From: Atopsyche davidsoni | Taxonomy: Eukaryota; Arthropoda; Insecta; Trichoptera; Hydrobiosidae | NCBI GenBank assembly: GCA_022113835.1 | Contig: JAILWY010000015.1 | Location: 5,742,501 to 5,806,500 of the forward strand | Direction: 5' to 3' | DNA: 64,000 bases | Part shown: piece by piece, positions 11,077 to 22,902 of the stretch | Position numbering within the stretch: position 1 is the first letter of the stretch | Layout of the letters: each line of letters opens with the position of its first letter | Position numbers and translations under genes: made by a program | The notes under the pieces: model-generated | Database searches by the model: none | Told to the model about the DNA's origin: nothing | The model's input: the letters and a program-made list of their open reading frames with translations, nothing else

Positions 11077-12188
11077 ACAAAACACCGAAAATAAAGTGAC
11101 GCTATTGGCAAATTGAAAATCGGTTGAAAGGCGTGTCGCTACGAGTAGCCAGCTTAAATACTCAAACCCTCTTGGCTTAAGTACTTAAAAAAAAATATAT
11201 TTTACAATAACAAGGGACCCGCGTCGTAAACTATCCAAACAGATGGATGAATTTTACAAATAAAAGATTATAACTCAAGCGGGACTCCCCTTCCGAGGGT
11301 GGTCACTTATCAGTGTATTTAGAACTTATGAGGTCTGTTTTTATTCAGAGAAACTCAAATGAACACATTCGCAATAGAAATACTAGGAAAAGCACTCGAC
11401 CCTTGCCGTAGGGGTCGTATTACGCACCAAGGGCGGTCCCCGTGCAAAGGTTTCACTGCCATACCTAGAATTGAGTTTTTGATATATTTATTAGCCTACT
11501 ATGCCCGTTGGGATTCGGTAAAATGTAGACAACTCACGAAAAGTTTCGGTGTATTGGTCTTATTCTTCAGCATGAGAGGATTCTTGCACCATCCGTGTCA
11601 CGGGAGAAATAAGAAACCTTCCTGGTGAGCGCACCGGGTGTCTGATTTTTAAGCTTGGGGCGAAGTTTTTGCAGCCCAAAAATGTGTTCTACAGATGTTA
11701 TTTTATCGACGAGCTGGTAGCTGTTTGGGTAAAATAAACCAGAAATCGCGATGCTGGGTGAAATTTGTCCTCGTGCCTCGGAGGTTGAAGAATACCTAAA
11801 ACTTAAATTACCCAATAAACCTACATAATGTCGTGACCTCCCACTGCACTGCACTACGTAAAAGGCTGGCGATTGTTATGAAAGCGAAATTCTACTTAGT
11901 GCGCCAGCACTATGTCGTGTTTATTTTATATTAATAATTAGGAAAGTTCTGCTGTAAAAATAATAAAAATTTACATTTGAATCATAAAACACCGTGTCCC
12001 TTCGATCCGTTTTATAGGCTCCAGGAAGACAAATAAAATATTTAATGATCACTGAAAAAACAAAATCAGTTTTTGAGTCCAAAAGTTGACAAATGACCTC
12101 ATGGAGTTTATAGCAATGCATACCACGAAATACGACGCAAGCAACGTTCTCATTGATTTCGTCATTCAATAACAAAACACCGAAAATA
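11077..12188. repeat. 17-bp direct repeat flanking a ~1.1 kb segment
   Basis: ACAAAACACCGAAAATA occurs at 11077-11093 and again at 12172-12188. The enclosed segment contains GC-richer pieces around 11280-11460 and 11640-11890 with only short ORFs. A 17-bp direct duplication would be the right size for a target-site duplication made by target-primed reverse transcription. No protein family was recognised inside. Confidence 0.4.
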
Positions 12189-12244
12189 GTAATTAGAATG
12201 TTCAGAACAATTTATAAAAAAATATTTATGTTTATGCCAAAGCC

Positions 12245-12278
12245 CTGATGATGGTCCGGGCAAGAGAAACGAAACGTC
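12245..12278 (+). ncRNA. hammerhead-ribozyme-like core, degenerate
   Basis: CTGATGA (12245-12251) and GAAAC (12271-12275) followed by GTC are the two conserved core boxes of a hammerhead ribozyme, in the correct order and spacing. In active examples the bases between them form stem II. Here GGTCC pairs poorly with what precedes GAAAC, so stem II looks broken. Such cores are known in Penelope-like retroelements and related repeats. Probably an inactive relic. Confidence 0.35.
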
Positions 12279-12419
12279 GGCGTACTGAAAACTTGACAAT
12301 GCACAAGAAATTGTAATGTGCAATTAATTTTCATTTTATTGTGAATCATTTATTTGTAGTGCAAATTTGCAGGTTTATGGTGATACAACAATGATGAGAT
12401 ACGATTTTCTCTCTACCTT

Positions 12420-12775
12420 ATACATTTGCGCCACCCACGACCATGACGTTCGGCAAAGACGCGTTTCGCCCTCGCAACGATTCGGTTCCATCACCAAAGC
12501 ATACTACACACGTAGCGACACAGCGGTAGCCGGCCAATAGCGTTCTCTTCTGCGTTGTTTCCTCAGGCACAGTTAAAATAAGAGCCGACGCGAGCGAGGG
12601 ACATGGCAGGTGAGCCTGGCTGAAGGGCAGTGTTGCTGCTAGCACCGCGGGCGCCATTCGGGCAAACATGGCGGGCCATTTGCACCGAACAATGGACTGT
12701 GCGCTAAATTTACATACAACAAGCGATAACGCCGCAGATCGCGTTTAAGTTCGACTCCAGCCAGAGAAAACCAAA
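12420..12775 (-). other. GC-rich island with inverted CCAAT, possible alternative bon promoter
   Basis: The block is CpG-rich relative to its neighbours. It includes ATTGGCCGGC on the minus strand and a minus-strand open frame of 83 codons starting at 12669 (MFARMAPAVLAATLP). No family was recognised. It lies inside the first intron of a minus-strand gene, so an alternative 5' exon or an enhancer is possible but not shown. Confidence 0.3.
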
Positions 12776-13267
12776 GTCACGAACAAGTGGACAGTATTTT
12801 CATTTACCAACTACTTTCCTCCTTTTGCACTCGTTATTTACACTGAGAGATCGATAATGCGTGTATTTATATTTTTTGCCATCACTTGTTATTTTCATCA
12901 ATTTATTTATATTTCTAGTTGTTTTAGATAACACACACGCTTTTTATTTTAAAAATATTTTTTGGTGAATCATAAAAGCAATGCTATCATTCTTCGGGGG
13001 GTAGCGACGCGATAGTATGTGGATTTATTACGTCTATTACTGACTACTATATCACTAATAATAATATCGTATAAATACGTCACGATAAATGTAGAAATAG
13101 GACCAATTTCATTACTTGCAATGCATATAATAAATATTTTAACGAAAAAAATCAAGTAATTTAGAAAATCTGTCGACAAGGATTACAAGGGTTAATGCTG
13201 TGATTGCACTGCAGCAACAATGAGGATGAATTTACTATTATTTATGTAATAAGAGAATTGTATCCGG

Positions 13268-13345
13268 TTGGCTTGTTGGCTTGTTGGCTCAGTGGTCAGA
13301 TCGTGGACACTTGATCGAGGTCCCCGGTTAGATCCCTGACCTGAC
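13268..13345 (+). repeat. tRNA-derived SINE head
   Basis: The RNA polymerase III promoter boxes are visible: box A TGGCTCAGTGG at 13285-13295 and a box B-like GGTTAGATCCC at 13326-13336, spaced about 30 bp as in a tRNA. The sequence does not fold into a complete tRNA and lacks a recognisable anticodon arm, so it is a SINE head rather than a tRNA gene. The tail appears to run to about 13400; its end is unclear. Confidence 0.6.
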
Positions 13346-13968
13346 AAGTGAATTCCAAATTATTGTTATTGGGTTGACGTCTAATTTCAGTTAAGTCGAA
13401 AATGATTAATATTGAACACGTGCCGATTGCGTTTCGTATGCAGGTTTCCAGGAGCATTGTCAAAAAACATATATTGGTTTATTTTCATTAATTAATTAAT
13501 TTACTTCAATGTCATATGAAATGATACCTATTGAATATCAGGATCTTGAAAGCATCTTTGTTTTTAACAACTTCAGGTGATCGGAGTAAGACAGGGAAAA
13601 AAAATTGGTTTTACAGGTGCGCGAGCTTATAATGAAAATAAATAACATTTAAATAAAAAAATATCCTTAGATTCAATATGAGCACACATGCACTAAATTA
13701 GCAATTGGCTGGAGAATTTCGTGTCTTTTTGCCATTTCACAATTATTCAAACGACCTTATTTAAAAATTAAAAAAAACTGCTAAGTTATTCAGTAGTTCA
13801 GATTTAGTGACGTCAATGCACAGCATGTTCAGAAAAGCGAACATTGATTTCCAGGACAAAACACACGACCACAATAGAACGCTTTGCTCATGATATCGAA
13901 CAATTATTTTGTTTATAATCCCACGATATCCGTTACAAGGAGATTGGTTTTGAAAGTGGCAGATTGTA

Positions 13969-14610
13969 ATGTTGAAAGTTACGAGCTACGAGTCGGCCAT
14001 CTTTGTGTTTCGGAAGTGTACCCGGCGACTTAGAGAGAGACCGGTGAACGTAGATCGATTATCATGGGAGACCCTTCCACAGGGCGGTCGAGTTATCTGC
14101 TTTCTCGAGCCGCTCGCGCACCGTTCTAAACTTTCACACGAAGCAAAAGTTTCAATCAAAGTTGAAGCTATAGGAGCACGTAGCCATTCGGGCAAGTGCG
14201 AGACACCCGCGATGGCACAGATGCAGCGCATATACTTGCTGGGTCGTTCCTCTGGGGAAGAGACCACTTACGATCAGCATTATGTTAATACAGCTACGGA
14301 CGTCACGACTTGCATCCGCTGGTGCTCCTGCAGCTAAGCTATATCAAAGACGAGTATGGGCGGCGTGTGCACGCGGAAGGTAGGTCCAGCCACGCCGGCT
14401 AACGAGCAAATTGGAGAGGTGCAAACCGAAGAGTTGGCTCTGCGACACATAGTGGCACGGGAAGTAAGGTTTATTACTCCTGATTGACAATAATTGAAAG
14501 GAAGAACTTTGGTTTAAAATATTCCTGGTGCGCGCTGGTGTCGCGGTTCGCTCGTCATCGAGCTGGCTCCAAGCTCGAGGGCACCTGCAGAACCTTAAAC
14601 CAGTTTTCAC
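13969..14610. other. GC-rich island in bon intron 1
   Basis: About 640 bp of near-balanced base composition with overlapping open frames on both strands: plus 122 codons from 13969, minus 93 codons ending at 13986, and minus 88 codons at 14344-14610. None resembles a known family. Overlapping frames on both strands are what GC-rich DNA gives by chance. A conserved regulatory element, an alternative 5' exon of bon, or an old retrocopy are all possible. Confidence 0.3.
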
Positions 14611-15235
14611 GAATTCTGATCAAGGTCAGAATGAGAAATGACATAGGTGGAATATCAAATTAAACAAAATAAAAGTGTGTCACTTGTAAGGCTGTTTAGC
14701 AAACTACTATGCATGTACAGTAATATATAATGCAACGAAATGGAAATTATTCCAGGCAACAATGAGGGTTGTGCGATTTTATATTATCCATATGAGTCTT
14801 GATACACATGGCAATAAAAAAAGTATGTATAAACAAATAGAAAAAATGATACATGAAATATTAAATAAGATTGCAACGTCAAGGCCCAGGTACGGTGACA
14901 ACCTTCACGAGATAATAATAAATTCAAAATAAATAGTTAGATAATCAAATATAATGACAAATATTAATAAAGAAATTAATTTAAAAAATAATTGAGAAGC
15001 GTTAATACTCAGTATGAATTCTACAGGCACAAAATATTATTTGACTCTAAATATGGATTGCACCCTCTCGCCCTCCTTGTACATGGATCCACAAGACTGT
15101 TGCTACAGTCTGTACTAAATGAGAACTTTTTTTCCAAACAATGCCGGCAACTCGGCGCCTAATAAAGTTTTAACGTTGTATGACACACATAAGTATGCCG
15201 GAAGATTTTCAAAGAGGTTTAAAGAATAAAAATGG

Positions 15236-15533
15236 TTACCGGTATCGCCAACTTTTCACGTTGGCATGATATTGGCCAAACAGGTATATCCTTCAACACA
15301 ACACATTAAAATCACATTATTACTAAATTACACCTTACCACCTGACAATCATTCTCATTCTTTCTAACAACCTCTCCCTTTAACATGTTATGTGCCCCTC
15401 TCGGAACGCCACTAGCTTGACATGTGACTCCTCGGATGCACACTGGATGGACTCTCTCGAACGTTTGAATAATAACATTTTCAATACTTATTATATTATG
15501 AAATGCCAACGTGAAAAGTTGGCGAAACCGGTC
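15236..15533. mobile_element. foldback element with inserted LTR-like fragment
   Basis: The inverted arms are ACCGGTATCGCCAACTTTTC then ACGTTGGCAT (left, 15238-15268), and ATGCCAACGTG then AAAAGTTGGCGAAACCGGT (right, ending about 15530). The interior carries the first ~110 bp of the LTR-like family (TGTTATGTG at 15386) plus ~120 bp of other sequence. After the right arm comes a tail CACTCAAGTATTTTATTT, shared with the copy near 24945. Confidence 0.55.
15386..15497 (+). repeat. LTR-like dispersed repeat, copy 4 (5' fragment)
   Basis: Starts TGTTATGTGCCCCTCTCGGA and follows copy 3 closely through the GTGACTCC block, ACACTGGATGGACTCTC, and AATAATAACATTTTCAATAC. It stops at TATTATGAA, where the right arm of the foldback element begins, so it is truncated. 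Confidence 0.65.
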
Positions 15534-16200
15534 ACCAATAAATATAAACACTTGGAAAAGTCACTCAAGTATTTTATTTCATTTAAAATATTAATATAGA
15601 AATTGCGTATACTTAAAAAAAATAATCGAACTATTTACTACCAAAGAAATATCGAAGGTAAAAATAGCACCTGTTCCAGCAGACTTCGGAAATTTCACAA
15701 AGCTTACAAGAGACAATGTATATGGGAATAACGTGGAACCGATGCTTGCGTTGGCCTCCCCTGAGCTTGTAAGGGCCATTAAGACCGGTAATATCATAAA
15801 AGTTTACGACTCTGTGACGTCGGCGGGTGCTTTTAGTAGCAAGACAATAGAAATGGAAGTTATAATAAAATTATGAGCTAAAGTTAGTTTTTAGCGCGAC
15901 AGAGGATCAAAACGAGCGCAGGTTCGATTGGCTCGGTGTATTTCACTTCGTTGTGAGAATTCCATTCACCCTTGCTAGGATGGGTGCAACTGCTGCTACC
16001 CTGCTTCAGGCACCCAAGACTACTCGCAACATATCGATACACTACCTGGGGGCGTTTCGGTAAAAGGTACTGATTGAATAGGCTCGTAAAGCAGGTGGAG
16101 TTATAAAGTAAACGAACCGTTTAAATTTTTATTGTTTAAGGTTTAAATATTTACACAAGGAAAATCCAATTGCAGTTGGGCTCTCCATTGTTGAAATAAT

Positions 16201-16231
16201 ATAAGCTAATATTCTTAGAATATTAGCTTAT
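16201..16231. repeat. perfect 15-bp-arm palindrome
   Basis: ATAAGCTAATATTCT, one T, then AGAATATTAGCTTAT: a complete inverted repeat with a single central base. It could be a small MITE end, a cruciform-prone site or a dyad binding site. Nothing around it decides which. Confidence 0.7.
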
Positions 16232-16399
16232 AACACAAATCTAAACCATTTTGTTTGTAGAAATACTTTTATTTTATTTCGTCGGTCTTTATTGAAAATA
16301 ATTTTAGATTTTTAACATTCACGTTATTTAACTAGCCACTAGCTCACTACGATTAATACCCAATAATTTAATTCGTTTATTGATTATAGATTAATCGAT

Positions 16400-16640
16400 A
16401 ACGCCAAGGCCCAAGGCGCCACCGCCACGATGGCGTGTAATTAACCTCTTAATGCTGCCTGGCTGGCTCACAGAAACTATTACAGTTGGGAGGCACTGTG
16501 GTTTTGCGGTCTGGAGCCACGCCGACGATGTCATAAAACTTTATGGCAAGCCGATGGATGGATCGGGTGCTCCGAGCTGGGAGAGGCGAGCGACGCGGAA
16601 GCTTCGAAGAGCTGTCCGGACTACTAGAAAATTCCACATC
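16400..16640. other. GC-rich island in bon intron 1
   Basis: It contains GGCGCCACCGCCACGATGGC and a further ~150 bp of GC-rich sequence with short frames on both strands (62 and 69 codons). No family was recognised. It may be regulatory or a relic. Confidence 0.25.
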
Positions 16641-17569
16641 TTATTTCTTTCAGGAAACTGAAGAAATTTACTTTTCCAAGTGGGGGTGCAATTTTTTTTA
16701 TTAGTCAAGTTTAGACCTCGCGCAAGACAGTCGAGCTATTTACTGTCTCTGGAACGGTTAAAAATATTTTATAGAAATTATCGAATCATTATCATAGCTC
16801 CGATATTTCACTGCTTAAAATTTTGCTAAAACAAAAAAATATATATTTGAAGCAAATAATCACCCGCCATTTTCTCGCAAGTATTTGCTCGAATATTCCT
16901 TTATTTATTAATTAAAACCACTATTAGAAATAATCTATTGTACTTATCACTCAGTAGTCCGGTGTGAGGCGGGCAGGTGGTTCAGACAAAACTGATAAAA
17001 ATAAAAATCAAAAAGCGCTCGAGCGATTTTTTTTAAAGAATATTTTCAATACACAGCGGGCAATTAGTATATGGTAATTCTGTTTTTTTTTTTATTATTT
17101 AATTTGATAATTATTATTTAAAATATTTTACTACACACGAATTATATTTAATATTCAATAAAGATAACGACAATCGCCATTCAAAATCAGCCAGTGTAAA
17201 AGTAAAGTTATTTTGAATTATTTTTATAGTTTGGTTGTGTCGCAACGTGTGCAGGCAGCACAATAACTGGAAACATGCGGCCTGAAAATTCCGTAGATGA
17301 TCCTCCTACCGATACTTCAAAATATCAGTGGCGCGCGAATCATTCAAAACAAAAACACAGTTTTAATAAAAAAAATAAAATTAACATTTTGCTTCCTACA
17401 AAATTGCGCAAATGTTGTTGTCATATTTTAAATAGAAAAAAAAAAAAAATTATTTACCATTTAGGACGCGTGACTGTACCGTGTACCGGAATAAAAAAAT
17501 CTAGTGCATTACAAGTGTTTTCAACAATGACGAGTATATTGAATTCACTCCGAGTGTAGCGATGGTCAA

Positions 17570-17790
17570 ACGCAAGTATCATCGTCAACCTGATGCTGCC
17601 ATTCGAGCGAGGCGGCTCCGAGGTGGGAGGTCTCTGGCACCTACCGGGTGGGGCCGCGCAGCTACAGGGTGACGGTAGGGGTGGCGGCTTCTAAGTCACG
17701 TAGCCAACTACGGCGTGCTCGCGGGGCGTCTAATTTTACAGCGGAGTTGGCAGGCGCCCAACATGGATGGATAGTAACCGCTAATTATTT
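17570..17790. other. GC-rich island in bon intron 1
   Basis: It runs from GATGGTCAAACGCAAG through GGGTGGGGCCGCGCAGCTAC to GGCAGGCGCCCAACATGG, clearly richer in G+C than flanks. No long frame. From here to about 20250 I see only AT-rich DNA plus the (TA)n tract. Confidence 0.25.
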
Positions 17791-19487
17791 TGACTGCACG
17801 TTGGTGGAAGGGAATTATTCGTGAGATACCTTCATTAGAATTGTGGCTCAATAGATCTGTTGGATTCAGGTATAAATAATATTATAACCAAAAAATAATC
17901 TTTATGCATGTTCGTATGGTGTTGAAATTTCATAGCAGGAGTCGACAGGGTGAAACCGGGCTTATGAATATGCATAGCCGAATAGCTAGAATACTACCAT
18001 TTAAAAGGAGAAAAAAATATATAAACACCTGTCTTTTTAACACAATATACAAATCTCTTGTATTTTTAACAGTAATCTAACAATTACTAAAATAAATATT
18101 TTTGAGAATTAAAATCATATCGTACAACACAATGAATAAGTTTGGTAGCGAATTAAAAATAAATCAACATAGGTGTCCGATTATTCATAATAGTATTTTT
18201 ACAGTAAAATTTATATTTTAAGTAAATATATTTATAATAATTACGTTTTGCCGTACAGATTGGGAGACTATGTGAGGATTACTTTAACACCCCCGTTTCC
18301 TCGTAGACGATCGGCGCCTATTGTTCGAGACTGGAGATAACGACCCATTCCATCAGGACTTCAGGCGCTGGATTACGAAAAAGAGTCCAAAGCAATCTGG
18401 GAATTACACCCATTACCAGGTTAAATATTTTCAACAAATATTATTTATTTTTAAATGGGTTCGCAATTAGATTAACGAGATACTTTCGACTACCTGCACC
18501 CGCCCGTAGTGATAATAGATACAATGCATGAGATATTTTGTACTCGGAATCCACACTGGAATAAATAAATAACATATAAATAGGATTTAAGTAAACTCAC
18601 ATATTTGTAATTCAAATACCTGTAAATGGTCATTGTTATTATTTACATAAATTATGCATTGCTATTAGCATAATAAAAGGTTTAATAAAATAATTATTTA
18701 AACAATACTATTTGACTAAGGGGGTATGTTTATATTAGGAAACCCAATGGATTGATGTACAAAAGGCGTAGGCTATGAGGCACGAGCATCGTTCAAGAGA
18801 GTTGGCAACTTTCAACAAGTGGACAGACGGTCCAGGAAGTGTGGATGAACGTAAGAATCAACACAGAAAATCCTAAAATTAAGACTGGAGAGCGGAAACG
18901 ATCTGGCACGTCTTCGACCACGCTAAAGAGGATATTCAACACTTCCTGGACGAGGTGATTCTTCCCGAAAAAACCACCCCGGTTTGTAGGGCGTGGATAG
19001 TCAATACTAGGATAGAGATGTATTGAAAATTAATTTACCTTCATAATGCCAGCAGTCCTATAACGGGCGAGTCTAATTCACACAACGAAGCCGAGTTCAC
19101 AAGTGCAATGAACAGAATATTAAAGTATAAATTGTGACATTTTTTTAAGCACGCTCGTAACAATATTTGGTTCTTTGTAGAAGTGTGGAGGTACGTTTAT
19201 TTTTAACTCTATTCAACAAATGAACATTTAGTTAGCGTCAATACGTTTTTTTGTGGGTCGAACTTTGACAAATACATGCAATAAACAATAAATTTGACAA
19301 TAAACTAATGGCATATTTACACAGATGATGATTATTTTGACGTATTTCGCAAGAACAATTGTTATCGAGGCACTGTCTCTAACTGAGAATTTGAGCTTTT
19401 TGCGCAGCGACATTTATATTATTTGAGGCAGAACTTTCATCTTGAAAGACCTAACTAAAAGTACAGAATCGAAAGGAGATAAAAGCC

Positions 19488-19491
<4 letters not shown>

Positions 19492-19565
<74 letters not shown>
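19492..19565. repeat. (TA)n microsatellite
   Basis: About 37 uninterrupted TA units. It reads as a Tyr-Ile repeat in a 60-codon open frame, which is an artefact. Shorter (TA)n tracts occur at 23337-23366 and about 34398-34418. Confidence 0.97.
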
Positions 19566-19567
<2 letters not shown>

Positions 19568-20258
19568 CTAGTCTATTACATTATACCGTACACAGTATCA
19601 CCAGTATTGGAAAAGCAACCTTAGTATCAATAATTGGAACAGTATCATAAAAAAATCAGCAATGCTATATCAGTTCACGAGTTATGTTGGCTTGAATTTA
19701 TTCCGAGTGTAACATTATTTCGATCCAAATTAAATATCATCATAGATTTCCTGATATAAATATATTTATATATATAATTATTTTAAATGAATACATATCA
19801 TTGTGTTTTATAATGGTTAAAAATATCATTAAAACGACACTTAATCTAATAAAAACGGAAATAATAGACGTTCAGATAATATATGTAAATACAACATATA
19901 AAATAGAAATATTGTAACGAATATAAAATATACTTTTTTAAATTTTTATTGGGTTCGTTTTTTTGTTTCGTAATCATATTATAGTTAGTAAATGGCGTAA
20001 TGACATTATTTTGCATTACTTATTATTTTCTAATTTTTTTATTAGTTAACGCTTTCGTCCATTCGACATTAACAACTTTAAACTGTTGGATTTTTATCAT
20101 AATTTAAACATGGTGTTGGGGACGGCCGCTAAGTATACTCTTTAGCAGTCGTTCGACATCTTCGAGATTCGTTCACGAGTTCCCTGAATAATTAGTGGAC
20201 TGTATTGTAGGTAATTTCAAACACTTTGTTTGCATAATCATTTATTTCATCAATTTTT

Positions 20259-20370
20259 ATAAGATACTCATTTATCATTTTACAAGACACTTATTTTATT
20301 ATAAATTTCAATTATTTTTACTTTGTTATAAGATACTTATTTAATCACTTTTCTATAAGACACTTATTTA
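20259..20370 (+). repeat. interspersed AAGAYACTTATTT motif, four copies
   Basis: Variants of AAGATACTTATTT / AAGACACTTATTT occur at about 20259, 20283, 20327 and 20354, spaced 24-44 bp, just ahead of a GC-balanced block (20370-20760) that runs into repeat B. The arrangement resembles subterminal repeats of a transposable element, but no terminus was identified. Confidence 0.5.
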
Positions 20371-20801
20371 AAAGACTTTTCGGTTTCACTTTGAACCGAC
20401 AACAGGGGTCGGTAACTTAACACTTTCGTTTTGATCGCGAACTTCTTTACGTGACTACGTACGTCACGATATACTTCCGAACTCGCGGCGGTATATTCAC
20501 TGAGGTATGTAAGACCTCTCACGATAATTTACGTCACCTGACGTGATGTTAGCACAGAAAACGCCAAATCATGGCCGTATCTTCACGCACGCGGACGTGG
20601 TTCCTACACGCGTTGCTTTTTCACTCATTGGGGGTTTGTAATTCCCACAACGATCATTACGACAGGTACGAACTTTTCGTAACCTCGTCGGACATTTCGA
20701 CAAGAACGCAATTTTACGTCTCACCGGAGTGGGTACTTCCGGGCATAGTTACCCCTTGAAGACACTTTGAAAAAAAAAATGGGGAAAAAAAAAAAATTTC
20801 A

Positions 20802-21197
20802 TTTCAAAATTCTTTTATTTTTCATTAGGTTTATTACAATAGATCTTATAACTAATGTTTTGGTGAGGTGTTTGTCTATCCCCGTCCTGCGCGCAGGTTT
20901 CGGGGCTCTCAATGTGTGACTTAGGTGGTAGCGTACATGAATTTCTATGGTTGTGATATTGTGTTAGGCAGGGAAAATGAGTGGGAAAAAACCCTTTATT
21001 CGCATGTGTTTATGTGTAATAAATATCTACGAACTATATAACAAAGATAAAATTTATAACAATAACAGGTAGGGTAGGAGGATGCGATGATCACTCCTGG
21101 GTATGTTTTTTGGGAACTTGGCGCTCCTTCTTGTATAGGGTGCCCCGGGAGCCGTCGGAGACTGTTATATTTTCACCGAGTAGGATGTGGTGGGGGA
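20802..21197 (-). repeat. dispersed repeat B, copy 2
   Basis: Matches 6016-6400 closely from TTTCAAAATTCTTTTATTTT to GGATGTGGTGGGGG. It is preceded by A-rich runs (20770-20797) on the side that would be the 3' end in minus orientation, supporting a retrotransposon 3' end. It retains the GGCGCTCCTTCTTG block that copy 1 lacks. Confidence 0.6.
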
Positions 21198-22470
21198 GCT
21201 CTTACTGTTCTTTTATACAGTTTAAGAACAAAGAAACCATGTTTGCAAGCTCACACGCTGCAAACGTATTAAATTTACCAATCAACGAAAATATCAATTG
21301 ACTGTATCCAGACCGTCATAAATATAAACTTCGGTTCCTTGGTTATTCCAAATTAACGAGTTCGGTATTGAAACACAAAGACGCACAGTATTTGGCCATA
21401 TGCAAGGCTTAAAATCAAATATAAAATATCCGTGGGAAGGATAGATTTTAGAATTATTTCTCTATATGAATAGGTAACCGTAATACCAAATGTCAAATAA
21501 ATCTTAATTTTATAGGAAACTGTATGCCTACAAATCTAAAGTCAATTTAAACTTATTCGCTAAACACATATGTTTGTAATAAAAGAATATTAGGATTTTC
21601 ACCGTGACCAAGGATTATACCCCGATCGCCTATGCTGGTGAGTTACATGTGTGTTCTCACCGTTCGAGGGCACAAAAAATCATCGTAAGAAAACGAAAAT
21701 TCCACCCTTGTGCCATTAATCTACTTTAAATTTAAAGTCACTTAAATCTAAGAAAATAAAGATTATTTTTATGGTCGCGTTCGTAACACATGGCTTAGTT
21801 GTGAGGTTTAAATTCAATAGGTATTTTATCGTAATCTTAAATGTAAACAGAACATTTACAATGTTAATGGTATAAAGCTCCCCTTTAACGTGGGAACAAT
21901 CAATACTGAATAAATTATTATTATGAGAATTTGGTTTGGATAAAGTCGGGAGGTCTAAACAGCTAACACAAAAAAAAAACAATTTTAGCTAAGAGAATTA
22001 ATTTATTTTTCATTAGAGTTTATTCACTTTGTTTAAAACTTTAAAAATAATGGAAATGGGGTTTATTACATAATACAAAATAAGTATTGCCATAAGGTTG
22101 GACGTTTGTGGAATCAGCACGATCGGGATGTTACTTTTTTCCATAAAACGGTACGGCCAGACGTCGTTAAGTCTCCGGCCATTAAATAAAAAAGAAAAGT
22201 CATTAAAATTTCAACACCATTACGAGCCATTAAAAAAACCATTATTGAAAACAATACCTAAATGCGATAAAAAATAACCGGTCCCTGTACGGCCAAAAAT
22301 ATTTTTTTTTTTACCAAGTTATCCCAGTACAATTATTTAAGGACACAAGAACGTATATAATCTACTGCTCTTCAATGAAGTGCACGGTGAAGAGATGTTT
22401 TCAATAATTGGTTTCGTGGTTATTCCACACAAAAAAAGAAGTTTGAATACTATTTTGCATGTCAAAGTAT

Positions 22471-22600
22471 TGTTATGTGACCGTTGGGTACACACCGGAC
22501 TTCGGTTGAACGTAGAGACAGACAACACTTTCAATAACTTTGTTATGGAGTTTATTTCATCGACAGAGCTTCGCCGATGGTCAAAATAGTTATGCTCTTC
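22471..22600 (+). repeat. LTR-like dispersed repeat, copy 5
   Basis: Starts TGTTATGTGACCGTTGGGTA and continues with CACACCGGACTTCGG, shared with copy 2, then AACACTTTCAATAACTTTG, ATGGAGTTTATTTCATCGAC and the CAGAGCTTCGCCGATGGTCA hairpin. The homology fades near 22600. Confidence 0.6.
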
Positions 22601-22902
22601 AACAGGAAAAAAAACAGGACAGTACAGCATTTTTATGTAAAAATTATAATCTATATTACTAGAGAAAGTCTATCAGGAGTGTAACAAACACAACAGGGCA
22701 ACAGCGTTATTGAAATTGCAAAGAAAACAGATTGCTACTGCAATTAAGATTTGTATTGACTCATTGATAAATTATTATTTAGGGCTATAGACCCAGAATT
22801 AAGACGCGACATTGCGTCTTGGACACCACACGGCCAGCATCCCAGATTATACGTGTTGTTTATTATTTACATGTGCGAGAATAATTTTAATTGACATAAA
22901 TG

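Noticed and set aside
13268..13345. True tRNA gene
   Set aside because: Box A and B are present, but no acceptor stem or anticodon arm can be drawn; a SINE head fits better.
13969..14337. 122-codon plus-strand ORF as a gene
   Set aside because: A 93-codon ORF overlaps it on the other strand, with no family match, splice context or promoter; kept only as a GC-rich island.
19442..19624. 60-codon plus-strand ORF rich in Tyr-Ile
   Set aside because: It is a translation of the (TA)n microsatellite.
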